Source of the DNA: Curvibacter microcysteis | GTDB lineage: Bacteria; Pseudomonadota; Gammaproteobacteria; Burkholderiales; Burkholderiaceae_C | Direction: 5' to 3' (one strand) | NCBI RefSeq assembly: GCF_028649435.1 | Contig: NZ_JAQSIN010000006.1 | DNA: 64,000 nucleotides | In this document: piece by piece, positions 41,334 through 50,137 of the stretch | How positions within the stretch are numbered: the stretch's first letter is position 1 | Layout: each line of letters begins with the position of its first letter | Translations under genes and position numbers: made by a program | The notes under the pieces: model-generated | Told to the model about the DNA's origin: nothing | Seen by the model: the letters and a program-made list of their open reading frames with translations, nothing else | The model's database searches: none

Positions 41334-42098
41334 ATGAGTCCATTTTCCTCAAGCGCACTGGCGGGCAAGCAGGTGTTGGTCACGGGTGCCACCTCGGGTA
41401 TCGGTAAAGCGACCTGTGCTGCATTACACGCATGTGGCGCTAGCGTGGTTTTGGTTGGGCGTGACCAGTCCAAACTGGAGGCCACACTGGATGGCTTGCC
41501 GGAAGCGCGAAAGTCTGGTGAACTGATAGATTTTCAGACCATGGATTCAGCCGCAGCCGGGCTGCAGGCGATTGCGAGAAAATACGGTAGTTTTGATGGT
41601 GTTTTTCATTCTGCCGGTACGTCATTGATCAAGCCAGCTAAATTAATCAATGACGAGGACGTCTCTGGATTGTTTTCGGCCTCCGTGTTGGGTGCTTTGG
41701 CGATCGCCAAAGTGTTTTCAAAGAAGGCCTGCTTGAACGATGGCGGCGCTATTGTGTTCATGTCCTCGGTTGCCAGTCTGACTGGACAGCAGGGCTTGAC
41801 TGCTTACTCATCGGCCAAGGGGGCTGTGAATGGCTTGACCAGATCATTGGCTGTTGAGTTAGCACCCAGACAAGTTCGTGTCAATGCCTTGGCTGCTGGT
41901 GCAGTGGTGACCGAAATGCATGAGCGACTGGTCGGTGGCAGTCCTGATAGTGTGGTGCAGGCCTACAAAGACATGCACCCCTTGGGCTTCGGACGTTTGG
42001 ATGACATCTCGAACCTGGTCATCTATTTGATGTCGGATGCAGCTCGATGGATCACAGGTTCAATTATTGCGGTTGATGGCGGCTATTCCGCCCGATAG
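41334..42098 (+). CDS. Short-chain dehydrogenase/reductase, FabG-like
   Basis: The 254-residue protein has the NADP-binding TGATSGIG (residues 17-24), the active-site S145, Y158 and K162 (YSSAK), and the C-terminal AVDGGYSAR ending of FabG-type enzymes. It should reduce a 3-oxoacyl group on the carrier protein to the 3-hydroxy form. GGAG 8 bases before ATG 41334 sets the start. It lies between the carrier and the second KAS III, 12 bases before the latter. Confidence 0.93.
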   Translation: MSPFSSSALAGKQVLVTGATSGIGKATCAALHACGASVVLVGRDQSKLEATLDGLPEARKSGELIDFQTMDSAAAGLQAIARKYGSFDGVFHSAGTSLIKPAKLINDEDVSGLFSASVLGALAIAKVFSKKACLNDGGAIVFMSSVASLTGQQGLTAYSSAKGAVNGLTRSLAVELAPRQVRVNALAAGAVVTEMHERLVGGSPDSVVQAYKDMHPLGFGRLDDISNLVIYLMSDAARWITGSIIAVDGGYSAR

Positions 42099-42110
42099 AA
42101 GGAGAACGTC

Positions 42111-43157
42111 ATGAATGCAATGAATGGACTTGTGCCGGGTGCCTGCATTGCCGGCGTGGTGACGTGTCTGCCCTCCCGCCAAGTGACCAATGATTATTTT
42201 TCTGAAATTTTCTCTGAGCTTGAAATCAGCAATGCTGAAAAAATGACAGGGGTACGCTGTCGTTATTGGGTGGATGGAGAATCAGCCTCCGATTTGAGCT
42301 TGGCGGCAGGTCGTCGCTTGTTGGATGGGCTGAATTGGTTGCCGGACAGTGTGGATGGTTTGATCTATGTGACTCAATCGCCAGACTACGTGCTGCCGGC
42401 TACCTCGATCAAGCTTGCTGGTGCGCTCGGCCTGCGCAATGGTATTTTGGCATTTGACGTCAATCTCGGTTGTTCGGGCTATCCATATGGCATTTTTCTG
42501 GCGGAGTCCATCATTCTCTCAGGCATCGCCAAGCGAATTCTGGTGGTGGCCAGTGAGACTGCGAGTCAAATCATTGATAAATCCGACAAATCAACGGCAA
42601 TGATTTTCGGTGATGCAGGCTCCGTGACGGCTGTGGAGGCGGATGCCGCGGGTCGGTCAGCTTATGTCTTTGGTGCTGATGCGGCTGGCCAGCCGCACTT
42701 GATCATTCCAAGTAGTCGCTTTTGTCGCAATGAGCTGGTCGCTGATGAGCGGTTGCGCGATAAGAATCCCGACTATATTTTCATGGATGGGGCCGAGGTT
42801 TTTAATTTTACCTTGAAGCGCGTACCTCCTTTGGTGCAGCAAACGCAGGCACTGTTTGGTGATGCATTTGATTATTTTTTGTTCCATCAAGCCAATCGAT
42901 TCATGCTGAATCACTTGGTCAAGAAGATGAAAATTGAGCCCAACAAGGCATTGATTAACATTGAAGACTACGGCAATACGAGCAGTGCCTCAATTCCGCT
43001 GCTGTTGACCACCTCCTTTAAATCGCTGTTGCCGTCGATGGCGGCGCAGCAAAAAATTCGGGTTGGATTGTTCGGGTTCGGCGTCGGGTATTCTTGGGGA
43101 GGCCTCGGTAAAGAATTGGCCTCTGATGTTTTTCTTGAAAATATCACGCTGCCATGA
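42111..43157 (+). CDS. Beta-ketoacyl-ACP synthase III family protein (second copy)
   Basis: The 348-residue protein is a paralog of the first copy with the triad C121 (DVNLGCSGY), H259 (FHQANRFM) and N289 (YGNTSSASIP), so both copies look active. The substrate-side loops differ strongly (for example SASDLSLAAGRRL versus TATDLAYGAAQKL), which suggests a different acyl substrate or a chain-transfer role. It overlaps the next gene by four bases (ATGA). G+C is low, like the rest of the operon. Confidence 0.92.
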   Translation: MNAMNGLVPGACIAGVVTCLPSRQVTNDYFSEIFSELEISNAEKMTGVRCRYWVDGESASDLSLAAGRRLLDGLNWLPDSVDGLIYVTQSPDYVLPATSIKLAGALGLRNGILAFDVNLGCSGYPYGIFLAESIILSGIAKRILVVASETASQIIDKSDKSTAMIFGDAGSVTAVEADAAGRSAYVFGADAAGQPHLIIPSSRFCRNELVADERLRDKNPDYIFMDGAEVFNFTLKRVPPLVQQTQALFGDAFDYFLFHQANRFMLNHLVKKMKIEPNKALINIEDYGNTSSASIPLLLTTSFKSLLPSMAAQQKIRVGLFGFGVGYSWGGLGKELASDVFLENITLP

Positions 43158-43795
43158 AACGTGTTGTGATCTATGGGGCTGGTGCCTTGGCTCGGGAGGT
43201 GGTGGGGCACCATCAGGCGATGGCTGCAAACCGGGATGTTGATTTTGAGTTTGTAGGGTATTTCTCTGACTCAGGACCCGATGCCTCGTTCGAAAATGAA
43301 ACAGGCTTACCCTTCATTGAAGCTGCGGGGCAATCCACGCTGAGTCAATGTGCGTTTCTTGTTTGCATTGCGGACCCAGCCGGTCGTCAAGCCGTCACTG
43401 AACGCATTCTTCAGGCTGGCGGCAGTTTGACATCCTATGTCCACCCCACGGCGATTGTGCTGAAATCAGCCCGGGTGGCGGAGGGTTGTATCTTTTTTCC
43501 GCATGTGGTCGTATCCGCCAATGCCCGGGTTGGTCGAGGGGTGGTCATCAACTCTTATTCCGGCGTCGGGCATGACGTGGTGATCGGCAATTTCACCACC
43601 ATCAGTGCGCAGGTTGATTTGATGGGGCATGTGCAGATCGGTCATTCCTGCTTCTTTGGCAGTGGTGCACGGGTCGTGCCTGGTAAAAAAATTGGCAATG
43701 CCTGCCAAGTCGGTGTGGGGGTGGCGGTCATCAAAAGTCTGCAGGATGGCGTCACTGTTTTGCCTCAGCCCAACAAAGTCATGAGGTTTGAATGA
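43154..43795 (+). CDS. PglD/NeuD/VioB-type sugar acyltransferase (left-handed beta helix)
   Basis: The 213-residue protein has a small Rossmann-like N-terminal domain (YGAGALAREV) and a left-handed parallel beta helix built from hexapeptides (VGRGVVINSYSGVGHDVVIGNFTTISAQVDLMG). H140 in GVGHDVVIG corresponds to the general-base histidine of PglD. PglD and VioB acetylate the 4-amino group of dideoxy sugars; NeuD O-acetylates sialic acid. Placed after an aminotransferase and carrier-protein genes, N-acylation of the new amino sugar, perhaps from acyl-ACP, is the best inference. Overlaps both neighbours by 4 bases. Confidence 0.88.
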   Translation: MKRVVIYGAGALAREVVGHHQAMAANRDVDFEFVGYFSDSGPDASFENETGLPFIEAAGQSTLSQCAFLVCIADPAGRQAVTERILQAGGSLTSYVHPTAIVLKSARVAEGCIFFPHVVVSANARVGRGVVINSYSGVGHDVVIGNFTTISAQVDLMGHVQIGHSCFFGSGARVVPGKKIGNACQVGVGVAVIKSLQDGVTVLPQPNKVMRFE

Positions 43796-44799
43796 GTTTG
43801 ACGCACCTGATCAAAGACCATTGGCACTTTGCGGCACACCAAGCTGATCTGAAGCACGAAGGCGATTTCATTAAATTCAATTTGCTGGGTGAAGATGTCG
43901 TTGTCTACAACGATGGCCAGCAAGTGATTGCTTTTGATAATGTTTGTCCTCACCGTGGTGCCAGGTTTTTTGATGAGCGTCATGGGCGTGCCAGAGCGGT
44001 CTGTAAATACCATGGGTGGACGATCAGCCAGGGCCGCTTGATCATTCCTCAGCCTGAGTCTTACAGTCCCTGCCCCAAGCGATTTGGGCAATACTCAGTG
44101 GAAGCGGTCGGCGGATTTCTGTTTTTCGCTATGGCTCCTAAAACGTCACTGCTTGAGCAGCTCGGCGAGTCTCTTTATAACCTGCTTGAAGCGATTTCCT
44201 TTGATGCCGCTCATTTGGTGGATGTGAATGACTATTCTTACGAGTGTCATGCCTTTGTCGCGGTAGAGAATGCCTTGGAGCCTGATCATGTCCCATTTGT
44301 GCATCGGGACACTTTGCTGAACTTGGAGTTGACCCACTATCGGAATGAGTTTTATGGCAAAAATTCAATTGTCCGGTTTGATGTTGGTAGTCAACGTGTG
44401 CGCAAAGGGTTGGACAAATTCAAGAAATATTTCTCTCTGGGGCACCATGCCTTTGATGGGTACATGAGCATTCACTTGTACCCATTTTCCTTTATCTCAT
44501 CGACGGGTGGTTATTCTTATTCAGTGCAGAGCTTCTTCCCGGTTTCGGATGATGAGACTGACTTCGTGTCTCGTCTCTATTTTCCGGATTTGACGGATGC
44601 TCGGCATGAAAGTGTCGCCGCGGTGATTCGAGCCTCGGTCACGGATTTGAATCGGAAAGTATTTTTAGAGGACCATGCCATTTGTCGGCGGATCCGCTAT
44701 TCAGCCTGGAAGTCGTTGATCGATGGACCCCTATCGCAAGATGAGGTCAAGATCAAACGCTTTCGGGAAAATTTAAAGCTGGATGTGCGTGAGTTTTAA
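43792..44799 (+). CDS. Rieske non-haem iron oxygenase, alpha-subunit type
   Basis: The 335-residue protein has a Rieske [2Fe-2S] domain with C52-x-H54 (CPHRGA) and C71-xx-H74 (CKYHGW). The catalytic domain has the mononuclear iron motif E159-N160 ... D165-H166 ... H171 (ENALEPDHVPFVH). Such enzymes hydroxylate, demethylate or desaturate with O2 and need a ferredoxin and reductase, not encoded nearby. It is rare in glycan loci. It overlaps the acyltransferase gene by 4 bases and ends the plus-strand operon, so it should modify the sugar or its acyl group. Confidence 0.92.
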   Translation: MSLTHLIKDHWHFAAHQADLKHEGDFIKFNLLGEDVVVYNDGQQVIAFDNVCPHRGARFFDERHGRARAVCKYHGWTISQGRLIIPQPESYSPCPKRFGQYSVEAVGGFLFFAMAPKTSLLEQLGESLYNLLEAISFDAAHLVDVNDYSYECHAFVAVENALEPDHVPFVHRDTLLNLELTHYRNEFYGKNSIVRFDVGSQRVRKGLDKFKKYFSLGHHAFDGYMSIHLYPFSFISSTGGYSYSVQSFFPVSDDETDFVSRLYFPDLTDARHESVAAVIRASVTDLNRKVFLEDHAICRRIRYSAWKSLIDGPLSQDEVKIKRFRENLKLDVREF

Positions 44800-44817
44800 A
44801 AATCGCTGACACGACGC

Positions 44818-44910
44818 CGCCCATCGAAGATGGGCGCTGGAGACGAGGCGCGAGGCCGCAGGCCGTACCACCGGTACGACCAGGCGAAGCAACGCCGCAT
44901 TCAGTGTGCG
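44818..44910. terminator. Stem-loop cluster between the convergent Rieske and GT2 genes
   Basis: CGCCCATC/GATGGGCG (44818-44825 and 44829-44836) is an 8-bp stem with a 3-base loop. CGTACC/GGTACG near 44864-44878 is a second stem and CCGCA/TGCGG near 44896-44913 a third. ACGCCGC occurs twice. The block marks the edge of the low-G+C operon and may stop transcripts from both sides. Confidence 0.5.
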
Positions 44911-44931
44911 GTTGATTGACTTGCGGCTGCT

Positions 44932-45948
44932 TCAGAGCTGACGGATCAGATTTCTCAATTCATCCAGATGAGCCTGGGGAATGAGTTTGGGGCGGTTCTG
45001 TGAAGCCAAATCGAAAATCATAGGGTTCAATCCTTGATGGGTGGCCTCGAGCAGCTCTTTGGCGATAGGGCGAAGTTCCTTGCCGAGTTCACTGGATTTC
45101 AGCATGGTCAAGACGGCCTGAATGACGCCCATGTCCGTCATGATCCGTCCCAAGCAGTTCGCCTTGGTCAGGAATCTTTGTGCACGGCTGAAGGTGTTTT
45201 GGTCGTCAAAAATATAGTCGAACGTGCTCAAAGTGCCTTCCGCACGTTTCGATTCACCCGCAGTGGCCGAGGTGTTGCTGTTGGCATGAATGCGGTAGTA
45301 GCCTTGCGCCTCATTCAGAACATAAGCCGGCGAGCGCGCTGCCATGCGAGAAAAGAAATACAGATCCAGATAGCCGGTGTCCGGTTTGCCGGATATTTCG
45401 TTGCGCGCCAGATGGCGAAGCAAGCCACCCGCGGCATCAAAATTCTGACGGCGTATCACGGCAAAAGATGAAATGATCCAATTGGTGATGCATAAGGAGT
45501 GGATGATGTCGTGAACGCCAGTTGTCAAATCTGGACGGTAGACGCCTGTGTCAGCGCTTGCTTGGCCATTTTCATATCGCTCGTAGAGGCTGTACGCAAA
45601 GCCGCAATTTGGCTCCTGCATCAGCCCTTGCTGAACTACTTTTTGCAGAAAATCAGGTTTCAGCAGGTCGTCATGATTCAGCCACATGAAGAATTCAGCG
45701 TGGCTGGCTGAATAGATTTTTTGTAGGCTGCGCAGCGGACCTACATTGGTCTCATTTTGTGTGAATTCAATCGGCAGGCCCCGGGCGCGCCATTTCTCAA
45801 TGACCGGCAAAACGGGGTTGCCAGGACTGTCGTCCACGACATGGACTTGGAAGTCACGCAAGGTTTGTTCAGCGACCGATTCGAGGCACTCGTCCAAGAA
45901 TTCCGGCTGGTAGTAGGAGGTGATGAGGATGTCGACGGCGTGGGTCAT
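44932..45948 (-). CDS. Family 2 glycosyltransferase
   Basis: The 338-residue protein begins with DILITSYYQPEFLDECLESVAEQT, the nucleotide-sugar binding start of GT-A fold family 2 enzymes. It has VVDD near residue 38 and the DXD-like motif in WLNHDDLLKPDFL (residues 90-102). The C-terminal part is variable. It would add a sugar to a surface acceptor in the cytoplasm or at the inner membrane. It is the last gene of the minus-strand sugar set, 36 bases after the large transferase. Confidence 0.9.
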   Translation of the reverse strand: MTHAVDILITSYYQPEFLDECLESVAEQTLRDFQVHVVDDSPGNPVLPVIEKWRARGLPIEFTQNETNVGPLRSLQKIYSASHAEFFMWLNHDDLLKPDFLQKVVQQGLMQEPNCGFAYSLYERYENGQASADTGVYRPDLTTGVHDIIHSLCITNWIISSFAVIRRQNFDAAGGLLRHLARNEISGKPDTGYLDLYFFSRMAARSPAYVLNEAQGYYRIHANSNTSATAGESKRAEGTLSTFDYIFDDQNTFSRAQRFLTKANCLGRIMTDMGVIQAVLTMLKSSELGKELRPIAKELLEATHQGLNPMIFDLASQNRPKLIPQAHLDELRNLIRQL

Positions 45949-45984
45949 GGTGATGGCATGGAGGGAGTTGGTCGCCTGTGGGGC

Positions 45985-48900
45985 TCAGTTCAGCCAATCG
46001 TCCGTTTGGAGTCGCCCAAAACGCAACGGGTCGGCTTGTAGCAGCTGCAGTCGGGGGTGCACGCCCGCCAGGGTGGCGGCGTCGCTGGCACTGCTCAGCA
46101 GCACGGTGTGGGCGGGGGCCAGCAGGGGCCGCAGGCGGCTGCGCAGCAGGGCCGGGTGGGGCGGACACAGGAAGTTGTCGGGCTGGTTCAGCTTCTCGGG
46201 CTGGTCCAGCAAGACCACGCAAGGCAGATTGGGGCGGTGCTGGGCCAGTGCGGCCAGCAGGGCTTGGGCCAAGGGCAGATGCAGGCCGTGGATCAGCACC
46301 CGGTCGGGGGCGGCGCGCAGCACGTCCATCAGCCAATCGGCCAGCGGCCCGGGTTGGGTGCCGATGTCAAAGCAGCTGACCTGGGCCGTGTCCGCGCCGC
46401 GCAGGCTGTCTTGCAGGCGCTGCAGCACTGACAGGGGCCCCGTCACCGCCGGGCCCACCAGCAGCCAGCGTAGGCGCTTGGCGTGCGGGCTCACCCAGTG
46501 CGCGTGGCGAGCGGTTTCGGGCAGGCCTGGCTGGCTCAGGCTCAGCTGGCGGTGGTGGTTCGGGTCCTGGGCCAGGGCCTGCAGGGGCAGGGTGGGCCAG
46601 GCGGGGAGCCCTCCATGCCAAGCGCTGGCCGGGGCGGGCTCGGCGGGCAGGCGCGGGTGTTGCAGTACCACGGCGTGTGGGGTCCAGACCAGCAGGCGCT
46701 GTTGCGCGCGCAGGCGCAGGCCCAACTCGGCCCAGGCGGCCCGCTCAGGCAGGGTTTCATCCAGCCAGGCGGCGCCGGCCAAAGCCGAGCGCTTGAGCAG
46801 CAGCACCGAGGCGTTGACGGCCAGCGCGCTTTGCTCGCACAGGGCACGTTCGTGCAGGCCGGGTGCGTCCAGTGCCAGGTCGCGGAAGGCGGGGCCAGCC
46901 AGGCCTTCCAGGCCGCCCAGCCAGTAGCTTTCGATGAGCTGCGAATTGGCCGGGTTGACCAGGCGTGGCGCCACGGCCCCCACGTCAGGGCGCTGGGCGA
47001 TGCCCAGCAGGCGCTCCAGCCAGTCGGGTTGGATCAGGTGGCTGCGCACGTCCAGGCACAGCAGGTGCTCGGCCGTGCTGTGGCGCAGGCCCAGGTTCAG
47101 CGCCTGGGCCGGGCTCAGGCCGCGCGCGTCCAGCCGCTGCACGCGGCCTTGCCAGAACGCGTCTTGCGCCAGGCTGTCCAGGAAGGCCAGTTCGTCGGGG
47201 TCCTCGCAGCCCAGGTCCAGCAGCAGGATCGGGGTGCGGTCGTCCGGGCCCAATTGCTGCCAGCTGGCCAGCAGGGGCTGCAGGTACTGGCGGTCGTGGC
47301 GCACGGCGATCAGGGCCGTCACGTCGCTTGGCTGGGGCGCGGCGTAGCGCACGTGGTGGGTGTGCGGGCTCAGGCCGGGCAAGACCTCGGCGGCCAAGCC
47401 TTGGCGGGCCAGGTGCTCGCGCAGGGCGGCGCGTTCGGCCTCGGCTTCGCTGTGGCGGCTGGCCGCGCTGGCGTACAGCCACAGCAGCTCGCTCAGGTGG
47501 CCGATGGCGGCGGCGCCGGCCTGGTCGTGCATACGCAACACCAGGTCGTAGGCGCTGGCGTCCGTGTGGGGGCCCAGGCCGCCGCAGGCCAGCCAGGCTT
47601 GCTTTTCGACGAACAGTGCGCGCCCGGTGTAGGCCTTGGAACGCAGCAGGTCCAGGTTGAAGTCGGGCTTGAAGTGGGCTTCGGGCGACTGGCCGGTGGG
47701 CTGCAGCGCGTCATCGCCATAGACCAGGCGCCAGGCTGGCTGGGCATTGATCTGGTCGGCCAGCACTTGCAGGGATTGCGGCTCGGCCACGGTCACCCCC
47801 GCGGGCAGCAGGCCCAGCCAGTCGGCCGGCGAGGCCTCGGCCAGGGCTTGCAACACGATGGGCGCGGCACTGGCTTCGCGCAGGCACAGCCACTGCAGGC
47901 GTGGGTTGGTGGCGATGGCGCTGGGGGCGTCGGCGGTGCTCAGCACCGTCAGAATCCACTCGGGGTAGAGCTGGGCGTCCAGGCTGGCCAGCAAGGCGGT
48001 CACGCCGTCTTGTTCGTCGGGCGTGCAGCTCAGCAGCAGGTGAAAGCGGGGCTTGTGCTGCCAGTCCACCATCATGCGTTCGGCCAGGGCCTGGGCCGTG
48101 AACTCGTTGAGCGACTGGGCTTGGCGCCACTGGGCAAAGGCCAGGTCGGCCGCGCCGGGCTGGTAGCGCATCGGCTGGGGAGCGGGCTCGGTCAGGGGCA
48201 GGGCCTGGCTGTCACGGATGAACTGCTGCAGCTTGACCCAGAACTGCTCCTCCAGGCGTTGGTAGGTGGCCTGCATCTGGCCCACGGTGCGGCGGGCATA
48301 GGCCACTTCCTCGGGCGCGCCACCAAAGGCCATGCCCTCGCGGCCCAACTCCTGCGAGTTGATGGCCTGGCCGTCAAAGAACGGGGAGTGCAGGGTCACG
48401 GCGGGGCAGCCGCACAGCACGGCCTCCAGCGCGATGGCGGTGGACTCGAAGCAGTAGAGCATCTCGCTGCGCCGCATCAGCGCGGCCAGCTCGGCGCGGC
48501 TGGCGGGCCAGGTGGCGGTGATCACGGTGGCCTGGGCCAGCTCCGGGTGTTCTTTCAGCGCGTTCAGGTGCCGGCCGGGGTAGACCAGGATGCCCTGGCG
48601 CTGCGTGTCCAGCGGGTTGTCGCGGTTGTTGAACAGGCTGGAATCCACCGAGGGGAAGAACAGCACATTGCCCGGCGGTGCATTGGGCGGCAGGATGTTT
48701 TGGCCGTAGGCGTAGATCAGCTCGGTGTCGGCAAAGGTTTTGTCGCCCCCGATCAGGCCCGGCACATTGAGCACATAGCGCACCACCGACTTGGCGCGGC
48801 GCGGGTTGCCGCTGACGATCTCGGGGTAGACCACGATGGGCTCGCGCCCGGCCTGCTGGTGGCGCCGCACCACCTCTTCACTGAGCGTGGGGGTGTTGAG

Positions 48901-49059
48901 TTCGGGGTTCACCCCCGAGGTGAAGACATAGGCTTCTTCGCCCAGGCGATTGAGCACATGGCAAAGCATGTGCATGACGCGGATGCCTGCCGAAGAGCGG
49001 CGGTACGGTGGCGCCTCGATGTAATAGGGGCGGCGCAGCGATTCGTACAGTTGGGGCAT
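45985..49059 (-). CDS. Large multidomain glycosyltransferase (first)
   Basis: The 1024-residue protein has an N-terminal GT-B-like region of about 340 residues (YYIEAPPYRRSSAGIRVMHML, CFESTAIALEAVLCGCPAVTL). It then has family-2 like modules: one around residues 375-560 with YGDDA and FKPDFNLDLLRS, and a second around 580-800 with LCLDVRSHLI. A C-terminal helical/Rossmann-like part follows. It resembles the second giant transferase at 57789 at its N-terminus, so they are paralogs. Transfer of the CDP-activated or other island sugars to flagellin is inferred from the locus. ATG 49059 lies 3 bases after the epimerase stop. Confidence 0.85.
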   Translation of the reverse strand: MPQLYESLRRPYYIEAPPYRRSSAGIRVMHMLCHVLNRLGEEAYVFTSGVNPELNTPTLSEEVVRRHQQAGREPIVVYPEIVSGNPRRAKSVVRYVLNVPGLIGGDKTFADTELIYAYGQNILPPNAPPGNVLFFPSVDSSLFNNRDNPLDTQRQGILVYPGRHLNALKEHPELAQATVITATWPASRAELAALMRRSEMLYCFESTAIALEAVLCGCPAVTLHSPFFDGQAINSQELGREGMAFGGAPEEVAYARRTVGQMQATYQRLEEQFWVKLQQFIRDSQALPLTEPAPQPMRYQPGAADLAFAQWRQAQSLNEFTAQALAERMMVDWQHKPRFHLLLSCTPDEQDGVTALLASLDAQLYPEWILTVLSTADAPSAIATNPRLQWLCLREASAAPIVLQALAEASPADWLGLLPAGVTVAEPQSLQVLADQINAQPAWRLVYGDDALQPTGQSPEAHFKPDFNLDLLRSKAYTGRALFVEKQAWLACGGLGPHTDASAYDLVLRMHDQAGAAAIGHLSELLWLYASAASRHSEAEAERAALREHLARQGLAAEVLPGLSPHTHHVRYAAPQPSDVTALIAVRHDRQYLQPLLASWQQLGPDDRTPILLLDLGCEDPDELAFLDSLAQDAFWQGRVQRLDARGLSPAQALNLGLRHSTAEHLLCLDVRSHLIQPDWLERLLGIAQRPDVGAVAPRLVNPANSQLIESYWLGGLEGLAGPAFRDLALDAPGLHERALCEQSALAVNASVLLLKRSALAGAAWLDETLPERAAWAELGLRLRAQQRLLVWTPHAVVLQHPRLPAEPAPASAWHGGLPAWPTLPLQALAQDPNHHRQLSLSQPGLPETARHAHWVSPHAKRLRWLLVGPAVTGPLSVLQRLQDSLRGADTAQVSCFDIGTQPGPLADWLMDVLRAAPDRVLIHGLHLPLAQALLAALAQHRPNLPCVVLLDQPEKLNQPDNFLCPPHPALLRSRLRPLLAPAHTVLLSSASDAATLAGVHPRLQLLQADPLRFGRLQTDDWLN

Positions 49060-49061
49060 GG

Positions 49062-50117
49062 TCAGTCCTGGGCGAGGGGCTTGCTGGGGTCGGCGGTGCC
49101 CGCAATGGCTTGGGCCAGCGGGGTCCAGACGTCCAGCTTCAGCTCCTGGCGGGCGCGCTCGATGGCGGGCACGTAGCAAGAGCGCGAGGGGTTGCCGACA
49201 GGCTGGCGCGCCAGGCTCACGGGCTGACCCGGGCTGAGCTGCTGGTTCACCTGGCGTGCCAGTTGTTCGATGGTGATGGCCTGGTCCGAGCCCACGTTGT
49301 AGGCGCGGCCATGGTCACCGCGCAGCAGCAGTTGCAGCAGCCACACCGCCAGGTCGGCCCCGTAAAGGTAGCTGCGCACCGGCGTGCCGTCGCCTTGCAC
49401 CTGCACGCCGCGGCCGGCCAGGCCGTCGCGGATGAAGTTGCCGATGGCAAAGTGGCCCTGCAAGTCCAGGCCGGCGCCCACAAAGGCAAAGCAGCGCGCC
49501 ACCGGGATGGCCATGCCATGCGCGTCGCCAAAGTGGCGGCTCCACAGCTCGGCGGTGGCCTTGGCTTCGCCATAGGGGTCGGGTTGCTCCAGGCTGCGTT
49601 GCAGGGCGGCGGTCTCGGGCGTGTGGCTGGCCGCGCGGGCGGCTGGCCCATAGACCGCGCCGGAGCTGACAAACAGCGCTCGCTTCACGCCCTGGGCCAG
49701 GGCCTGCTGCAAGGTGTTGCGCGTGCCCAGCAACACATCGTCCAGGATGGCCAGCGGTCGGGTGTGGGCCTGGGCATGGGTGTCGGTGGCGGCGTGGATC
49801 AGCAGTTCGGCCGGGCGGCGGTCTTCAAAGTGGCGCACGTCGCCGGTGACCCAGTCGATCCAGGGGCGGTCCGCGAAGTGCGGTGCCAGCGCCTGGAAGC
49901 GCTGCGGGTCGCGCGACAGCAAGCGCACGCGAAAGCGGTGGCCGCGCTGCTGCAGCAGGTCCAGCAGGCAGAGCAGCCAGTAGCCAAAAAAGCCGGTACC
50001 GCCGGTGATGAACAGGGTCTTGTCGTCCAGCGCCCCGGCGTCCAGGTGCGGCAGCAACTGGGCCAGCCGTCCCTGGATGGCGGGCAGACCGGGGGCGGGG
50101 TAGGGCGGCAAGCTCAC
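49062..50117 (-). CDS. NAD-dependent epimerase/reductase
   Basis: An extended short-chain dehydrogenase of 351 residues. It has the Rossmann motif GGTGFFG (residues 39-45), the active-site serine pair S151-S152, and Y182 and K186 in PYGEAK. It should epimerise or reduce a nucleotide sugar. Beside the YerE-like and NeuB-like genes, reduction of a keto group is likely (YerF-like), but no specific motif proves it. Start GTG 50117 gives about 30 residues before the Rossmann motif. It ends 2 bases before the large transferase. Confidence 0.85.
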   Translation of the reverse strand: MSLPPYPAPGLPAIQGRLAQLLPHLDAGALDDKTLFITGGTGFFGYWLLCLLDLLQQRGHRFRVRLLSRDPQRFQALAPHFADRPWIDWVTGDVRHFEDRRPAELLIHAATDTHAQAHTRPLAILDDVLLGTRNTLQQALAQGVKRALFVSSGAVYGPAARAASHTPETAALQRSLEQPDPYGEAKATAELWSRHFGDAHGMAIPVARCFAFVGAGLDLQGHFAIGNFIRDGLAGRGVQVQGDGTPVRSYLYGADLAVWLLQLLLRGDHGRAYNVGSDQAITIEQLARQVNQQLSPGQPVSLARQPVGNPSRSCYVPAIERARQELKLDVWTPLAQAIAGTADPSKPLAQD

Positions 50118-50137
50118 GGGGCGGCCAGGCGAGGCGT

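Noticed and set aside
44818..44910. Integron attC site
   Set aside because: No GTTRRRY/RYYYAAC ends and no integrase; simple hairpins explain the structure.
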